DNA of 18,566 bases from Parcubacteria group bacterium GW2011_GWB1_37_13 (GCA_000990145.1 LBSW01000002.1:1-18566), one strand, 5' to 3'; shown: positions 1 to 7,377, numbered from the stretch's first letter. Notes: generated by a model not told the origin, from the letters alone. Made by a program: numbers and translations.

Positions 1-423
1 ACAAATGATTATTTAGAAAATTCAAATAATATATCGGTGACAGCATCAACCATAGATCAAAAATATTCGTTTGATGCAAATATAAACATAGGGATGATAG
101 AGCCAAAAATATTATTTTATAAAAATGACGACAGACTTGGAACAATTTGGCAGAACTCGCTTGTTGATCGGCATAAAATACAGGGAGGGGAAGTGGTGGA
201 GGCAGTGCCTTATTTTATTTCACCAAAAGAAATACAAAATCCAACATTAATATGGAGCTGGTTTATCAACGACAGTTTGATAAATTTAGCAAGTTTTAGA
301 AAAAACTTAATACCACTCTCGGTGGAAACGGGAACACACGGAACATCAAGATTGAGACTTGATATTGAAAATCAAGATAAAATTTTTCAAACAACAAGTA
401 AAGAAATAGATATAGAATTCTAA
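1..423 (+). CDS. Partial secreted/pilus-cluster hypothetical protein (3' end)
   Basis: The reading frame is open to the first base of the window, so this is the last 140 codons of a longer gene; the GTG at 37 is just an internal codon. The visible part contains an IEPKILFYKNDDRLGT segment followed by PYFISPKEIQNPTLIWSWFINDSLI and ends in EIDIEF. This resembles a hypothetical family I associate with Parcubacterial type IV pilus/secretion clusters (a beta-rich, PKD-like extracellular module with a 'W-x-x-N-D' turn); that assignment is from memory of the family, not a search. Position next to a pilin-like gene and a membrane-anchored propeller protein agrees with a cell-surface role. No transmembrane segment is visible in this fragment; any signal peptide would lie outside the window. 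Function unknown. The sequence encoding its last residues is nearly repeated at 1033-1051. Confidence 0.6.
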   Translation, partial: TNDYLENSNNISVTASTIDQKYSFDANINIGMIEPKILFYKNDDRLGTIWQNSLVDRHKIQGGEVVEAVPYFISPKEIQNPTLIWSWFINDSLINLASFRKNLIPLSVETGTHGTSRLRLDIENQDKIFQTTSKEIDIEF

Positions 424-1051
424 TTTTTTATGAAAAATGTAAATAAAAATTATGCTTTCATAGATGCTCAAAATGTTCATTTGGGGATTTTGGAGTTTGG
501 TTGGAAAATTGATTGGAAGAAATTCAGAATTTGGCTTAGAAATAAATTCGGTATTGAAAAAGCTTTAATATTTATCGGATACAATAAAGGCAATGAAAGT
601 CTTTACGCTTTTTTACAACATTCTGGATTTGTCTGCATTTTCAAACCAACTCTTGCATACAAAGATGGAACAGTGAAAGGCAACTGTGATGCAGAACTGG
701 TTTTGCATTCTGCCGCTATTGAATTTGAAAATTATAATAAAGCTGTTATAGTTTCAGGTGATGGCGATTTTGCTTGCTTAATAGAATTTTTACAAGAAAA
801 AAACAAACTTGAAATGCTTGTCGTACCAAACGAAAATAAATACTCCGCCTTGTTAAAAAGATTCAATACATCGGAGAAAAAATTTATTTTATTTCTAAAT
901 AGAGAGAGAACGAAAATAGAATATAGTCCCATAAATGAAAAGGGCGCATAAAGCATAAAGCCATATGCAGCCTTCTCGTGATGATACAATCATTATATAC
1001 CAGTATGAAAATAAAAGTCAAGCCAAATAAAAAAATAAATATAGAATTCTA
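404..1051. repeat. 19-bp direct repeat pair flanking the NYN gene
   Basis: Two near-identical 19-mers, 404-422 and 1033-1051 (18 of 19 positions agree; both end in TATAGAATTCTA). The first encodes the last residues of the upstream gene (EIDIEF-stop). The second, in the frame of an ATG at 1004-1006, would encode KINIEF-stop at the end of a 15-codon stub. The span between them contains the NYN gene, so the second copy looks like a leftover of a duplicated or displaced 3' end of the first gene. Confidence 0.45.
430..951 (+). CDS. NYN-domain (LabA/DUF88-like) putative RNase
   Basis: A 173-residue protein with the NYN/PIN-like fold signature: FIDAQNVHLGI near residues 10-20 (Asp12 and Asn15 in the metal site), GNCDAELVLH around 84-93 (Asp87), and VSGDGDF around 108-114 (Asp111, Asp113). 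These acidic residues are the expected Mg-binding cluster of NYN-domain RNases, which process or degrade RNA. Length matches single-domain LabA-type proteins. The start ATG lies 6 bp after the upstream stop; no clear Shine-Dalgarno. It interrupts an otherwise surface/pilus-like cluster and is flanked by a 19-bp imperfect direct repeat (404-422 and 1033-1051), so it may be an insertion. Domain call is strong; the RNA substrate is unknown. Confidence 0.85.
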   Translation: MKNVNKNYAFIDAQNVHLGILEFGWKIDWKKFRIWLRNKFGIEKALIFIGYNKGNESLYAFLQHSGFVCIFKPTLAYKDGTVKGNCDAELVLHSAAIEFENYNKAVIVSGDGDFACLIEFLQEKNKLEMLVVPNENKYSALLKRFNTSEKKFILFLNRERTKIEYSPINEKGA

Positions 1052-1092
1052 GTCCCGTACTAAATTTTTGATTAAGTTATATTAAAATAAAA

Positions 1093-1503
1093 ATGATTAA
1101 AAAAGATAAAAATAAATTAAAACTAGAAACTAAAAGTAAAATTTTAGTACTGGGATTAATATTAATTATCTTGGTCGGGTTGTTTAGTCCGATGATGCAA
1201 GTGAATGCGGAAGATCTAGGAACTTGTACTTTTGTTCAACAGGGTGGAAGATTTAATGGACAAACATTTACAAGAACAGAAACCAGGGCAACGTGTGAAG
1301 GAAGAGTACCTCCGGAAAAATGGACATCGGTAAATGCCCAAGGAACTTCAGTAAACCCAAATGCTCAACAAATTCAAAAAAACTCAAATTATCAGCTCTT
1401 AGCTCCGCTCCCTGGAACCGATAGCAGTAATCCAATGAAAGATGTTAATACTGAAAAAGGATTTGGGTCTTATTTGAATTTAATGATAAAAATAAATATA
1501 TGA
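1093..1503 (+). pseudogene. T4SS pilin-like protein, N-terminal fragment
   Basis: 136 codons. A positively charged start is followed by a hydrophobic segment (residues about 17-35) and a plausible signal peptidase site after VNA (V-N-A|E). The mature region begins with a Cys-pair motif, LGTCTF...TETRATC, then a low-complexity linker and PLPGTDSSNP...GSYLNLMIKI. In Parcubacterial T4SS-pilin proteins (Pfam T4SS_pilin-like), a 'YLN.IIK' segment runs straight into a transmembrane helix of the type IGI..VLAVVMIV.GGI.YM. Here that helix is missing and the frame stops after LMIKINI at 1501-1503. The downstream frame (1500-1877) resumes exactly at the expected MTSELISSKEAGKEK segment. I read the two as one gene with an internal, frame-breaking deletion of the first membrane helix. 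The ATGA overlap could still allow coupled translation of two fragments. An assembly error is possible. Confidence 0.6.
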
Positions 1504-1877
1504 CAAGCGAACTTATATCAAGCAAAGAGGCAGGCAAGGAAAAAGTTACAGGCGCATTGCTGGGACTTTTGATAGCCCTTGGCGCTTACGCGCTTCTTTT
1601 TACCATAAATCCCGATTTGCTTAAGTCTGATATAAATCCGCCAGATGCAACTGTAACAACACCAACTGCAATCGTTAAGCCTGCAGTCACAACCCCTTCA
1701 TTACAACCAGTTGTTACACCACTCAAAACAACAGTAACGCCAACAGCTCCACTTGGGACTTGTACTTATATTACTTACAATGGAGGAGAAAACCTAAAGC
1801 CTATAACGGTCACAGTCACAGAAACTGAAGCACAGTGTACGGCAGGAAATATAGGAATATGGGAAGTTATTCCATAA
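1500..1877 (+). pseudogene. T4SS pilin-like protein, C-terminal fragment
   Basis: 125 codons beginning MTSELISSKEAGKEKVTGALLGLLIALGAY and continuing ALLFTINPDLL. This is the second membrane helix plus the INP.LL end characteristic of Parcubacterial pilin-like proteins with two helices. In the intact family this follows a first helix ending in ...GGI.Y; here the upstream codon in frame is TAT (Tyr) at 1497-1499, just as expected, but the helix itself is absent. After the helix comes a Thr/Pro-rich linker (PTAIVKPAVTTP...) and a second Cys-pair module, LGTCTYITYNGG...TETEAQC...W, resembling the module in the N-terminal fragment. It shares an ATGA overlap with that fragment. A membrane-anchored extracellular domain could still be produced from this frame alone, but as a pilin it is incomplete. 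Confidence 0.6.
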
Positions 1878-1885
1878 CAAATTTT

Positions 1886-3247
1886 ATGTCAAAAAGAAAT
1901 TTTATACTTTTAATAATAATTTTAGGCCTAATAGTAATTGCGGTTTTTGGACTTTTATATTTTCAACAGAAAATAACTGCTCCAAAAGAAGACGAAGGTT
2001 CCGGCACTAATTTTATTTCGCAGTTTAATCCATTTGGAGCTAAACCAACACCTCCAGCTGTAACACTTTCAACTGACGCTTCAGAATATCAGTCCGATAC
2101 CGGGGAAACACAAAAAATAAAACTGGTCAAAGTTTCAAGTATGCCTGTGGCAGGATTTACAGTCTTTACGAAAGAAAGATTAAAAGAAGCGCCAATGGTA
2201 GCGTCAGCAGCTCCGTCTGCGGACACAGAAGTGGAAAATGCGGTAAAAAAAACTACTCCAGCTAAAAAATTAATTCAACCGCTAACTGAATTTGCGCTTG
2301 CTTTAAGATATGTGGACAAGGCAATTGGAAATATTTATCAAACCTTCGTTGATAAAATAGAAGAACAAAAGTTCTCTAAAACTGTGATTCCTAAAGTGTA
2401 CGATAGCTATTTTGGCAATCGCGGAGAATCCGTAGTTATGCGATATTTGAAAGAAGATGAAAAAACCATAGAAACTTTTGTCGGCGCTCTTCCAAAAGAA
2501 TTATTGGGGAAAGATACAACCACAGAAAACGAAATTAAGGGATCTTTTTTGCCCGATAATATTAAAGATATAAGCGTGTCGCCTGACGGTTTAAAAATAT
2601 TTTATTTGTTTATCAGCGGAAATAATTTAGAAAACAGCATGGTAGGCGCAACCTTAAACTTATTAAATAATAAAAAAGTCCAAGTGTTTGATTCTACTTT
2701 TACAGAATGGCTATCATTTTGGCCAACTAAAAATACTATTACTCTTACAACTAAACCTTCTGCGCGCGTTCCCGGATATATGTATAGTATTGATGGGGCT
2801 GGTAAAAATTTAATTAAAATATTGGGCGGTATAAATGGATTAACCACGTTAGAAAGTTTGAGTGGAAAATTAATTCTGTATGGCGACAACAATTTATCGC
2901 TGTATGTTTATCATACCGACAGCAGAAATTCTGATGTATTGGGAATAAAAACTCTGCCAGAAAAATGCATCTGGGGAAAAATAAGCGATATTATTTATTG
3001 CGCCGCGCCAAAATCAATTGAATCGGGAGAATATCCAGATGCTTGGTATCAAGGAGAAGTGTCTTTCAACGATCAATTTTGGAAAATAGATATCAAGACT
3101 GGAAATGCAACTTTAATGCTAGACCCGATCAGTATTGAAAGGGGAGAAGAAATTGACGGCATAAAACTTACTCTGGACGAAGGGGAAAATTACCTATTTT
3201 TTATAAATAAAAAAGATTCTTTCCTTTGGAAACTAGATTTAAAGTAA
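1886..3247 (+). CDS. Membrane-anchored probable beta-propeller protein
   Basis: 453 residues from the ATG at 1886, which I prefer to the in-frame ATG at 1835 because it follows the previous stop by 8 bp and puts the charged-then-hydrophobic signal anchor (MSKRNF then residues about 5-26) at the true N terminus. After a low-complexity spacer (about 27-90) and an alpha-helical-looking middle, the C-terminal half contains ISVSPDGLKIFYLF, WLSFWPTKNTITLTTKPS, LYVYHTDS, DQFWKIDIKTGN and LTLDEGENYLFFINKKDSFLWKLDL. These look like repeated blades of a TolB/WD40-like beta-propeller ending on a closing strand. It is expected to sit outside the membrane with the pilin-like gene products. The family recurs in Parcubacterial type IV pilus/secretion clusters to my recollection. 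Specific function unknown. Confidence 0.65.
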   Translation: MSKRNFILLIIILGLIVIAVFGLLYFQQKITAPKEDEGSGTNFISQFNPFGAKPTPPAVTLSTDASEYQSDTGETQKIKLVKVSSMPVAGFTVFTKERLKEAPMVASAAPSADTEVENAVKKTTPAKKLIQPLTEFALALRYVDKAIGNIYQTFVDKIEEQKFSKTVIPKVYDSYFGNRGESVVMRYLKEDEKTIETFVGALPKELLGKDTTTENEIKGSFLPDNIKDISVSPDGLKIFYLFISGNNLENSMVGATLNLLNNKKVQVFDSTFTEWLSFWPTKNTITLTTKPSARVPGYMYSIDGAGKNLIKILGGINGLTTLESLSGKLILYGDNNLSLYVYHTDSRNSDVLGIKTLPEKCIWGKISDIIYCAAPKSIESGEYPDAWYQGEVSFNDQFWKIDIKTGNATLMLDPISIERGEEIDGIKLTLDEGENYLFFINKKDSFLWKLDLK

Positions 3248-3255
3248 AAATTCCA

Positions 3256-3798
3256 ATGCAAAAAATTTACAAAATACCTAAAAAGAAAAAATCCGTTGGG
3301 GTGCAAATTCTCAGCAGAGATAAAAAGGGGGCGCTTGTGGCAATACTGCAAGTGCGTAGCCAGTGGAATGAGGAGAAAAATTCTCCTGAATCTTATCCCG
3401 GAACGTGCCAAGTTACAGTTCACGGCAAACTTGAAGAAGGAGAAGATTTTATTCAAGCCCTTTTGAGAGAAGTTTTGGAAGAGCTTGGAGCTGAAATTGT
3501 CCCCATCATTCGCGAATTATACGAATCTGGACAATTAATAGAACTAGTTGACGATGATAGTCCGGAAAGACAAATCGTTACGTTCGGAGCAATTATTAGA
3601 GAAGCTGATGCCTCGAGATTAGTCGCTAGAGAAAAAAGTCCTTCGTTTGGGGGATTTAAGCTAATTCACCGCGATGAAATTGACAAAATTATTAACTTGC
3701 GGACACTCAACAAAGAGATCGGCGTAACGGATGAAACTATTGCTATGTTTCCGGATGAAAAAGAAGCTGTTAAGCTTGCTTTCGAAAAATTCAGCTAA
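3256..3798 (+). CDS. NUDIX hydrolase
   Basis: 180 residues from the ATG at 3256. An upstream TTG at 3226 is also in frame, but it would overlap the previous gene by 22 bp. A complete Nudix box is present at about residues 57-79: G57, E63, R71-E72, then V-x-E-E-x-G-A, matching G-x5-E-x7-R-E-U-x-E-E-x-G-U. The flanking fold (VGVQILSRDKKGALVAILQVRS; GTCQVTVHGKLEEGE; ERQIVTFGAII) fits a small single-domain pyrophosphohydrolase that cleaves nucleoside diphosphate-X substrates with Mg. Substrate cannot be told from sequence. It starts 8 bp after the propeller gene, so it may be co-transcribed, and it converges on khpB with a 13-bp gap containing a T-run. Confidence 0.9.
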   Translation: MQKIYKIPKKKKSVGVQILSRDKKGALVAILQVRSQWNEEKNSPESYPGTCQVTVHGKLEEGEDFIQALLREVLEELGAEIVPIIRELYESGQLIELVDDDSPERQIVTFGAIIREADASRLVAREKSPSFGGFKLIHRDEIDKIINLRTLNKEIGVTDETIAMFPDEKEAVKLAFEKFS

Positions 3799-3811
3799 AA
3801 TTTTTTTTGTT

Positions 3812-4318
3812 TTATAGATTTCCTATATATTTTATTACTACCCGGCGAGTATGCCCCATACCTGTTGATTCAGTTTTCAGATCCGTTGCATTAGATAAAA
3901 ATTCGTGCACGATCCTGCGTTCAAAAGCAGACATTGGATCAATTTCTATGTTCGACTTAAAATATCTAGCTCGTTCTGACATCATATGAGCTATTGCGCG
4001 AATATTTTCTACACGTTTTTTTTGAAAACCATTTATATCAATAATAATGCCTAAGCCGGACTGCGCAGATGCATCTGAAAGGGAAATATCCTCCTTTTTT
4101 TTATTTTTAGGCATTTTGGATTCAATAATCCTATGAACTAAGTGATTTAGGGCGTGTAATCCCTCGCCATCAGACGAAACGAAAAAGTGCGGTTCGCCGA
4201 CTGTAACTGAAACCCACATATTTTTCGGCCCATCTTCAGTGATAGAAATTTCGTTCAATTTTACTGTGGTTTTTTCAATCAACTTTTTTATTAAATTTTG
4301 GATTTGCTCTTTATCCAT
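3812..4318 (-). CDS. khpB: KhpB/Jag-like RNA-binding protein (KH + R3H)
   Basis: 168 residues. The C-terminal R3H domain is clear: DPMSAFERRIVHEFL with Arg134 and His138 spaced R-x3-H, followed by LKTESTGMGHTRRVVIKY. The N-terminal part has a KH-II-like region ending GEGLHALNHLVHRII (about residues 51-65), but the usual GxxG loop reads SSDG-EG, so it is degenerate. The Jag-N domain found in Firmicute homologues is absent. KhpB binds small RNAs/mRNAs together with KhpA and affects cell division and envelope growth in other bacteria. It is the last gene of the rpmH-rnpA-yidD-yidC-khpB cluster, 2 bp after yidC, the canonical position for jag, which supports the call. Confidence 0.85.
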   Translation of the reverse strand: MDKEQIQNLIKKLIEKTTVKLNEISITEDGPKNMWVSVTVGEPHFFVSSDGEGLHALNHLVHRIIESKMPKNKKKEDISLSDASAQSGLGIIIDINGFQKKRVENIRAIAHMMSERARYFKSNIEIDPMSAFERRIVHEFLSNATDLKTESTGMGHTRRVVIKYIGNL

Positions 4319-4320
4319 TT

Positions 4321-5055
4321 TTATTTAATTACAATTTTAAAATTTTTCTCTTTTTTGACATAAATCTGCTGTCCTACCATAAATAGATTACTCGTAATCC
4401 AGTACAATGCAACTGCTCCGGAAATACTGTAAGCGATAAAAGCAACGATAAACGGGAAAATATATTTCATTTGCATGTGCATACTTTTAGCAAAACTTTC
4501 TGAAAAAGAACCGAGAGGGCCGCTGGTGTTTGAAGAAGGAGCGGGTTTCGGCATAAAGTGCGCTTGCAAATATTGAGATACCCCTGCCAGAATTGCTAAG
4601 ATTAAACTTTTTTTGCTTATATCAAGAATGCCTAAGAAAATCATATTAATATGTTCAGGAACATGAATAAAGGAATAAAGCAAACCGCCTTCAAAATTTA
4701 TTCCTTTGAAAAAAACATAATACAAGGCAAAAATAATGGGAATCTGAATTAAAACCAAAAGACAGCCAGAAAAAGGATTAACATTGTGTTTTTTGTAAAG
4801 TTCGAAAGTTTGTTTTGCTTGTTCTTCCTTGCTCGCCCCGCTTGCCTTAATTTTATTGAGCTCGGGAGTAAGAATGCTCATTTCTGCTTGGCTTTCAATA
4901 GACTTTTGAGACAATGGGAAAAGTACGATTTTAACAAAAATAGTGAGAATTATAACAGCAATACCGACATCTCCGCCGGGTATAATTGAAACTAAAAAAG
5001 CCAATGCGTTTAATAATGGCTGATATAAAATAGTATTCCAAATATTTGAAAGCAT
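4321..5055 (-). CDS. yidC: Membrane protein insertase YidC/Oxa1
   Basis: 244 residues, the short Oxa1/SpoIIIJ form without the large periplasmic domain of proteobacterial YidC. The N-terminal hydrophobic region is followed by IAVIILTIFVKIVLFPLSQKS (TM helix with the hydrophilic-groove charge), a cytoplasmic helical hairpin (MSILTPELNKIKASGASKEEQAKQ), then NPFSGCLLVLIQIPIIFALYYVFF and two further hydrophobic segments, ending with a basic tail KKEKNFKIVIK. The position of the conserved groove Arg (SpoIIIJ Arg73, E. coli Arg366) is Lys42 here, a conservative change. No lipobox is visible. It inserts inner-membrane proteins, with or without Sec. Neighbours yidD, rnpA and khpB are the conserved context. 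Confidence 0.95.
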   Translation of the reverse strand: MLSNIWNTILYQPLLNALAFLVSIIPGGDVGIAVIILTIFVKIVLFPLSQKSIESQAEMSILTPELNKIKASGASKEEQAKQTFELYKKHNVNPFSGCLLVLIQIPIIFALYYVFFKGINFEGGLLYSFIHVPEHINMIFLGILDISKKSLILAILAGVSQYLQAHFMPKPAPSSNTSGPLGSFSESFAKSMHMQMKYIFPFIVAFIAYSISGAVALYWITSNLFMVGQQIYVKKEKNFKIVIK

Positions 5056-5089
5056 TCTCTAATCTTATATTAAAATAACAGAAAGTCCA

Positions 5090-5311
5090 CTAAGAAATAT
5101 GATCGATATGATTTTTCTGCCACGGATGACAGCGTAAAATTCTTAAAAATCCCAAATAACAACCTTCCAATAGACCATATTTTTCTATAGCCTGCCTTGT
5201 ATATTCAGAGCAAGTAGGATAAAAAACACAGCTGGATTTCAAAAAAATAGAGATATTTTTCTGATAAAAATTAATTAATTTTGTTGAGTATATTTTTAAC
5301 TTCATTTTCAA
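5090..5311 (-). CDS. yidD: Membrane protein insertion efficiency factor YidD
   Basis: 73 residues with the whole family signature: INFYQKNISIF near 13-23, SSCVFYPTCSEYTRQAIEKYG (Cys28, Cys34), GCYLGFLRILRCHPW (Cys51, Cys61). The usual 'G.DPVP' end is replaced by KNHIDHIS. YidD is a small peripheral membrane protein that assists YidC-dependent insertion. Its first 41 bp overlap the 3' end of rnpA in another frame, a common arrangement that implies coupled translation. An alternative start is Met3 at 5305, also inside rnpA. Confidence 0.93.
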   Translation of the reverse strand: MKMKLKIYSTKLINFYQKNISIFLKSSCVFYPTCSEYTRQAIEKYGLLEGCYLGFLRILRCHPWQKNHIDHIS

Positions 5312-5594
5312 TGATTAAAATATTATTTTCATATCTTTTAAAAATAAAAACTCCCATAATGCCGGCAGGGAAGTTATTCAGAATTTTTTCTAACGCAGAA
5401 TATCCCAGACGCCTTAAATAATTTCTCTCCACCGCTTTTTTAGCAATACTTTTAGGCGCGATAAAGGAAATTTTTCTTTCTTTCTCCGGGGTAATCAAAA
5501 ATTTAAAAGTCAAATTTAAAGAATCAATAAATTTTCCTTTTTTAAAAATTTCTTCTACCGCTTTTTTATCGGCCCTATTTTTTTTAGGAAGCAT
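5271..5594 (-). CDS. rnpA: Ribonuclease P protein component
   Basis: 107 residues. The hallmark RNR motif is present: AKKAVERNYLRRLGYSALE at about residues 51-69, with the basic face that binds RNase P RNA; the N terminus LPKKNRADKKAVEEIFKKGKF fits the family (usually 'L....RL.....F..V...G'). It is the protein partner of the rnpB ribozyme and matures the 5' ends of tRNAs. Length is normal for the family. It follows rpmH by 11 bp in the universally conserved rpmH-rnpA order, and overlaps yidD downstream. The rnpB RNA gene itself is not in this window. Confidence 0.95.
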   Translation of the reverse strand: MLPKKNRADKKAVEEIFKKGKFIDSLNLTFKFLITPEKERKISFIAPKSIAKKAVERNYLRRLGYSALEKILNNFPAGIMGVFIFKRYENNILIIENEVKNILNKIN

Positions 5595-5605
5595 ATTAAA
5601 CAGAA

Positions 5606-5740
5606 TTAGACACTAAGTTTCTTCCTGCCTTTCTGGCGCCTTCTTTTCAGAACCTTTCTTCCGGTCTTAATTCTGGATCTAACTAAAAAACCGTGGCTTC
5701 GAGCTCTTTTTCTTTTTTTGGGCTTGTATGTAAATGACAT
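5606..5740 (-). CDS. rpmH: 50S ribosomal protein L34
   Basis: A 44-residue, strongly basic protein that I translated by hand. It starts [18 protein letters not shown], continues [20 protein letters not shown] and ends RKKLSV. This is the L34 pattern (YQPS.RKR.R.HGF..RM.T..GR.VL..RR.KGR..L), including the invariant HGF and the [14 protein letters not shown] tract; the usual 'MKRTYQP' start is MSFTYKP. It stands directly before rnpA and divergent from dnaA, the classical origin-proximal order. A minus-strand TATAAT lies at 5760-5765, about 20 nt before the ATG. Confidence 0.95.
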   Translation of the reverse strand: MSFTYKPKKRKRARSHGFLVRSRIKTGRKVLKRRRQKGRKKLSV

Positions 5741-5897
5741 ATGCCCAGTCTATATTAAAATTATAAGTTAAGCAACTGAACAAGCGACTAAAATTCCAAA
5801 ATTTAAAATCGCTCGTATTTTTTATCCACATATTATCAACAAGTTTAATAACTTTTGACAAGTATCAAACATTTTGCAAATAGTATATTATAAATTT
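5741..5897. other. Candidate oriC between rpmH and dnaA
   Basis: Very AT-rich divergent intergenic region at the rpmH/dnaA junction, the classic oriC location. It contains a perfect DnaA box TTATCCACA at 5822-5830 and a one-mismatch box TTATCAACA at 5833-5841, 2 bp apart and in the same orientation, with AT-rich flanks that could unwind. A TTGACA lies at 5855-5860. The dnaA-dnaN gap (7248-7377) adds another near-box, TTATCCACT at 7318-7326. Box number is low for a typical oriC, so I call it a candidate only; GC skew over the whole genome would decide. Confidence 0.6.
5886..5891 (+). promoter_or_regulatory. -10-like element of dnaA (leaderless spacing)
   Basis: TATTAT ends 6 nt before the dnaA ATG at 5898, so transcription would start at or next to the start codon. 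There is no Shine-Dalgarno. A TTGACA lies at 5855-5860, but the 25-nt distance is too long for a normal -35, so the promoter call is tentative. Confidence 0.35.
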
Positions 5898-7247
5898 ATG
5901 AATATAAAGCAGCTTTGGAAAGATTGCTTGGTTGAAATTGAAGCAGGCATGTCAAAAGCAAATTTCAGCACTTGGTTTAAAAATACATCCATTATAAAAG
6001 AAGATGCGGGTATTATTTGTATTGGCGTGCCAAATGAGTTTGTTCGCGACTGGCTTATAAATAAATATCATAAGCTTATCACAAAAACCATAGCCAATGT
6101 CTACGAAAATATGCGCGCCGTGGAATATACCATTACTAAAATAGAAACAACCAAACAAGAATTGGTCACGGCTGAAAAAAATGAAAGTTATATAAACAAA
6201 GAACTGCCTTTAAAAGATTTTTATATAAATCCAGGAGATAATTTGAATCCGCGCTATCATTTTAATTCTTTTATAGTAGGATCTTTCAATGAACTCGCAT
6301 ATGCCGCAAGCATGGCCATAATAGACAGTCCTGGAACCAAATATAATCCCTTTTTTGTCTATGGTGGCACTGGTCTTGGCAAAACCCATTTAATCCAAGC
6401 TGTGGGAAACTCAATAAAAGATAAATATCCGAATAAAAAAGTCCATTATATGACTTTGGAGAAATTTGCTACCGACTTTATAAATTCGCTTCAAAACAAT
6501 AAAGCAAATTCTTTTAAAGAAAAATATCGCAAATATGATCTTTTGATCATAGACGACATCCAATTTATCGGCAAAATGGAAAAAATTCAGGAAGAACTTT
6601 TTCACACATTTAACACTTTCCACGAAAATAATAAGCAAATTATTTTTTCTTCCGACAAGCATCCTAATTATATCCCTGAACTGGCAGACCGTTTAAAATC
6701 TCGTTTTTCTGCTGGAATGATAGTGGATATATCTCCACCGGAATACGAATCTCGTCTTGCGATTTTAAAAGTAAAATTACAAGAACTTAACATTGATTTA
6801 GATCAAGAAATATTGGAATATTTAGCTCTTACTGTAGACGGAAATATTAGAGAGCTTGAAGGAAATTTAAATATCATAGTTTGCCAATATCGCTTGAAAA
6901 ATAAGCCTCCAACGCTCACTGAAGTAAAAAATCTTCTAAAAAACAACATGAAACCCAAAAAAAATATAGCAATAAAAGATGTTGTGAAGATGGTGAGCGA
7001 ATATTATAAATTAGAAGAAACCTCAATTTACGAAAAAACTAGAAAAAAAGAAATAGTCAAGGTAAGACAAGTGGTAATGTATCTGCTTCGAGAAGATTTT
7101 AATGTATCTTATCCCTTGATTGGGCAAAAACTTGGGGGAAAAGATCATACAACGGTAATACATTCATGTTTAAAGATTAAAAACGATCTGAAAAGCGACC
7201 CACAACTTTTGCAAGAGTTAGAGCAAATACGAATTATGTTTAAGTAA
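5898..7247 (+). CDS. dnaA: Chromosomal replication initiator DnaA
   Basis: 449 residues from ATG 5898. An in-frame TTG at 5874 exists, but MNIKQLWKDCLVEIEAGMSKANFSTWF matches the usual domain I start. Domain I is about residues 1-80, followed by a short linker. The AAA+ domain has Walker A GGTGLGKTHL (156-165), Walker B LLIIDDIQFI (215-224) and LADRLKSRFSAGM (sensor/arginine-finger region). Domain IV carries the DnaA signature GGKDHTTVIHSC (413-424), which reads the DnaA box. It binds oriC, oligomerises with ATP and opens the duplex. It is divergent from rpmH and followed by dnaN. Length is normal, with a shorter domain II than in many bacteria. Confidence 0.98.
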   Translation: MNIKQLWKDCLVEIEAGMSKANFSTWFKNTSIIKEDAGIICIGVPNEFVRDWLINKYHKLITKTIANVYENMRAVEYTITKIETTKQELVTAEKNESYINKELPLKDFYINPGDNLNPRYHFNSFIVGSFNELAYAASMAIIDSPGTKYNPFFVYGGTGLGKTHLIQAVGNSIKDKYPNKKVHYMTLEKFATDFINSLQNNKANSFKEKYRKYDLLIIDDIQFIGKMEKIQEELFHTFNTFHENNKQIIFSSDKHPNYIPELADRLKSRFSAGMIVDISPPEYESRLAILKVKLQELNIDLDQEILEYLALTVDGNIRELEGNLNIIVCQYRLKNKPPTLTEVKNLLKNNMKPKKNIAIKDVVKMVSEYYKLEETSIYEKTRKKEIVKVRQVVMYLLREDFNVSYPLIGQKLGGKDHTTVIHSCLKIKNDLKSDPQLLQELEQIRIMFK

Positions 7248-7377
7248 TTAAAAGTTATCAGACTTAAATTAAAAACTAAAAATCAAAAATTGTCTTATAA
7301 ATTATAAATTAAAAAAGTTATCCACTTATTAAGGTATCTAATAGTATTAACAAATTAAAATAAAAAAATATAAACAT
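7248..7377. other. AT-rich dnaA-dnaN spacer with DnaA-like box
   Basis: 130 bp made almost entirely of A/T tracts, with one near-consensus DnaA box TTATCCACT (7318-7326) and a weaker TTATCA (7255-7260). In several bacteria the duplex-unwinding part of oriC lies between dnaA and dnaN, so this could be the second half of a bipartite origin. A TATAAA at 7369-7374 precedes dnaN closely. No coding sequence is seen. Confidence 0.4.

Noticed and set aside
3226..3255. TTG start for the NUDIX gene
   Set aside because: It would overlap the upstream gene by 22 bp and adds only a short basic stretch; ATG 3256 is the simpler start.
3807..3989. 60-codon plus-strand ORF over the end of khpB
   Set aside because: Antisense shadow of khpB with no family resemblance.
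5271..5311. rnpA-yidD 41-bp overlap as an annotation error
   Set aside because: Both proteins keep their family motifs across the overlap, and overlapping rnpA/yidD is common in bacteria.
5679..5861. 60-codon minus-strand ORF overlapping rpmH and the candidate oriC
   Set aside because: It covers rpmH in another frame and runs through DnaA boxes; rpmH is the real gene here.
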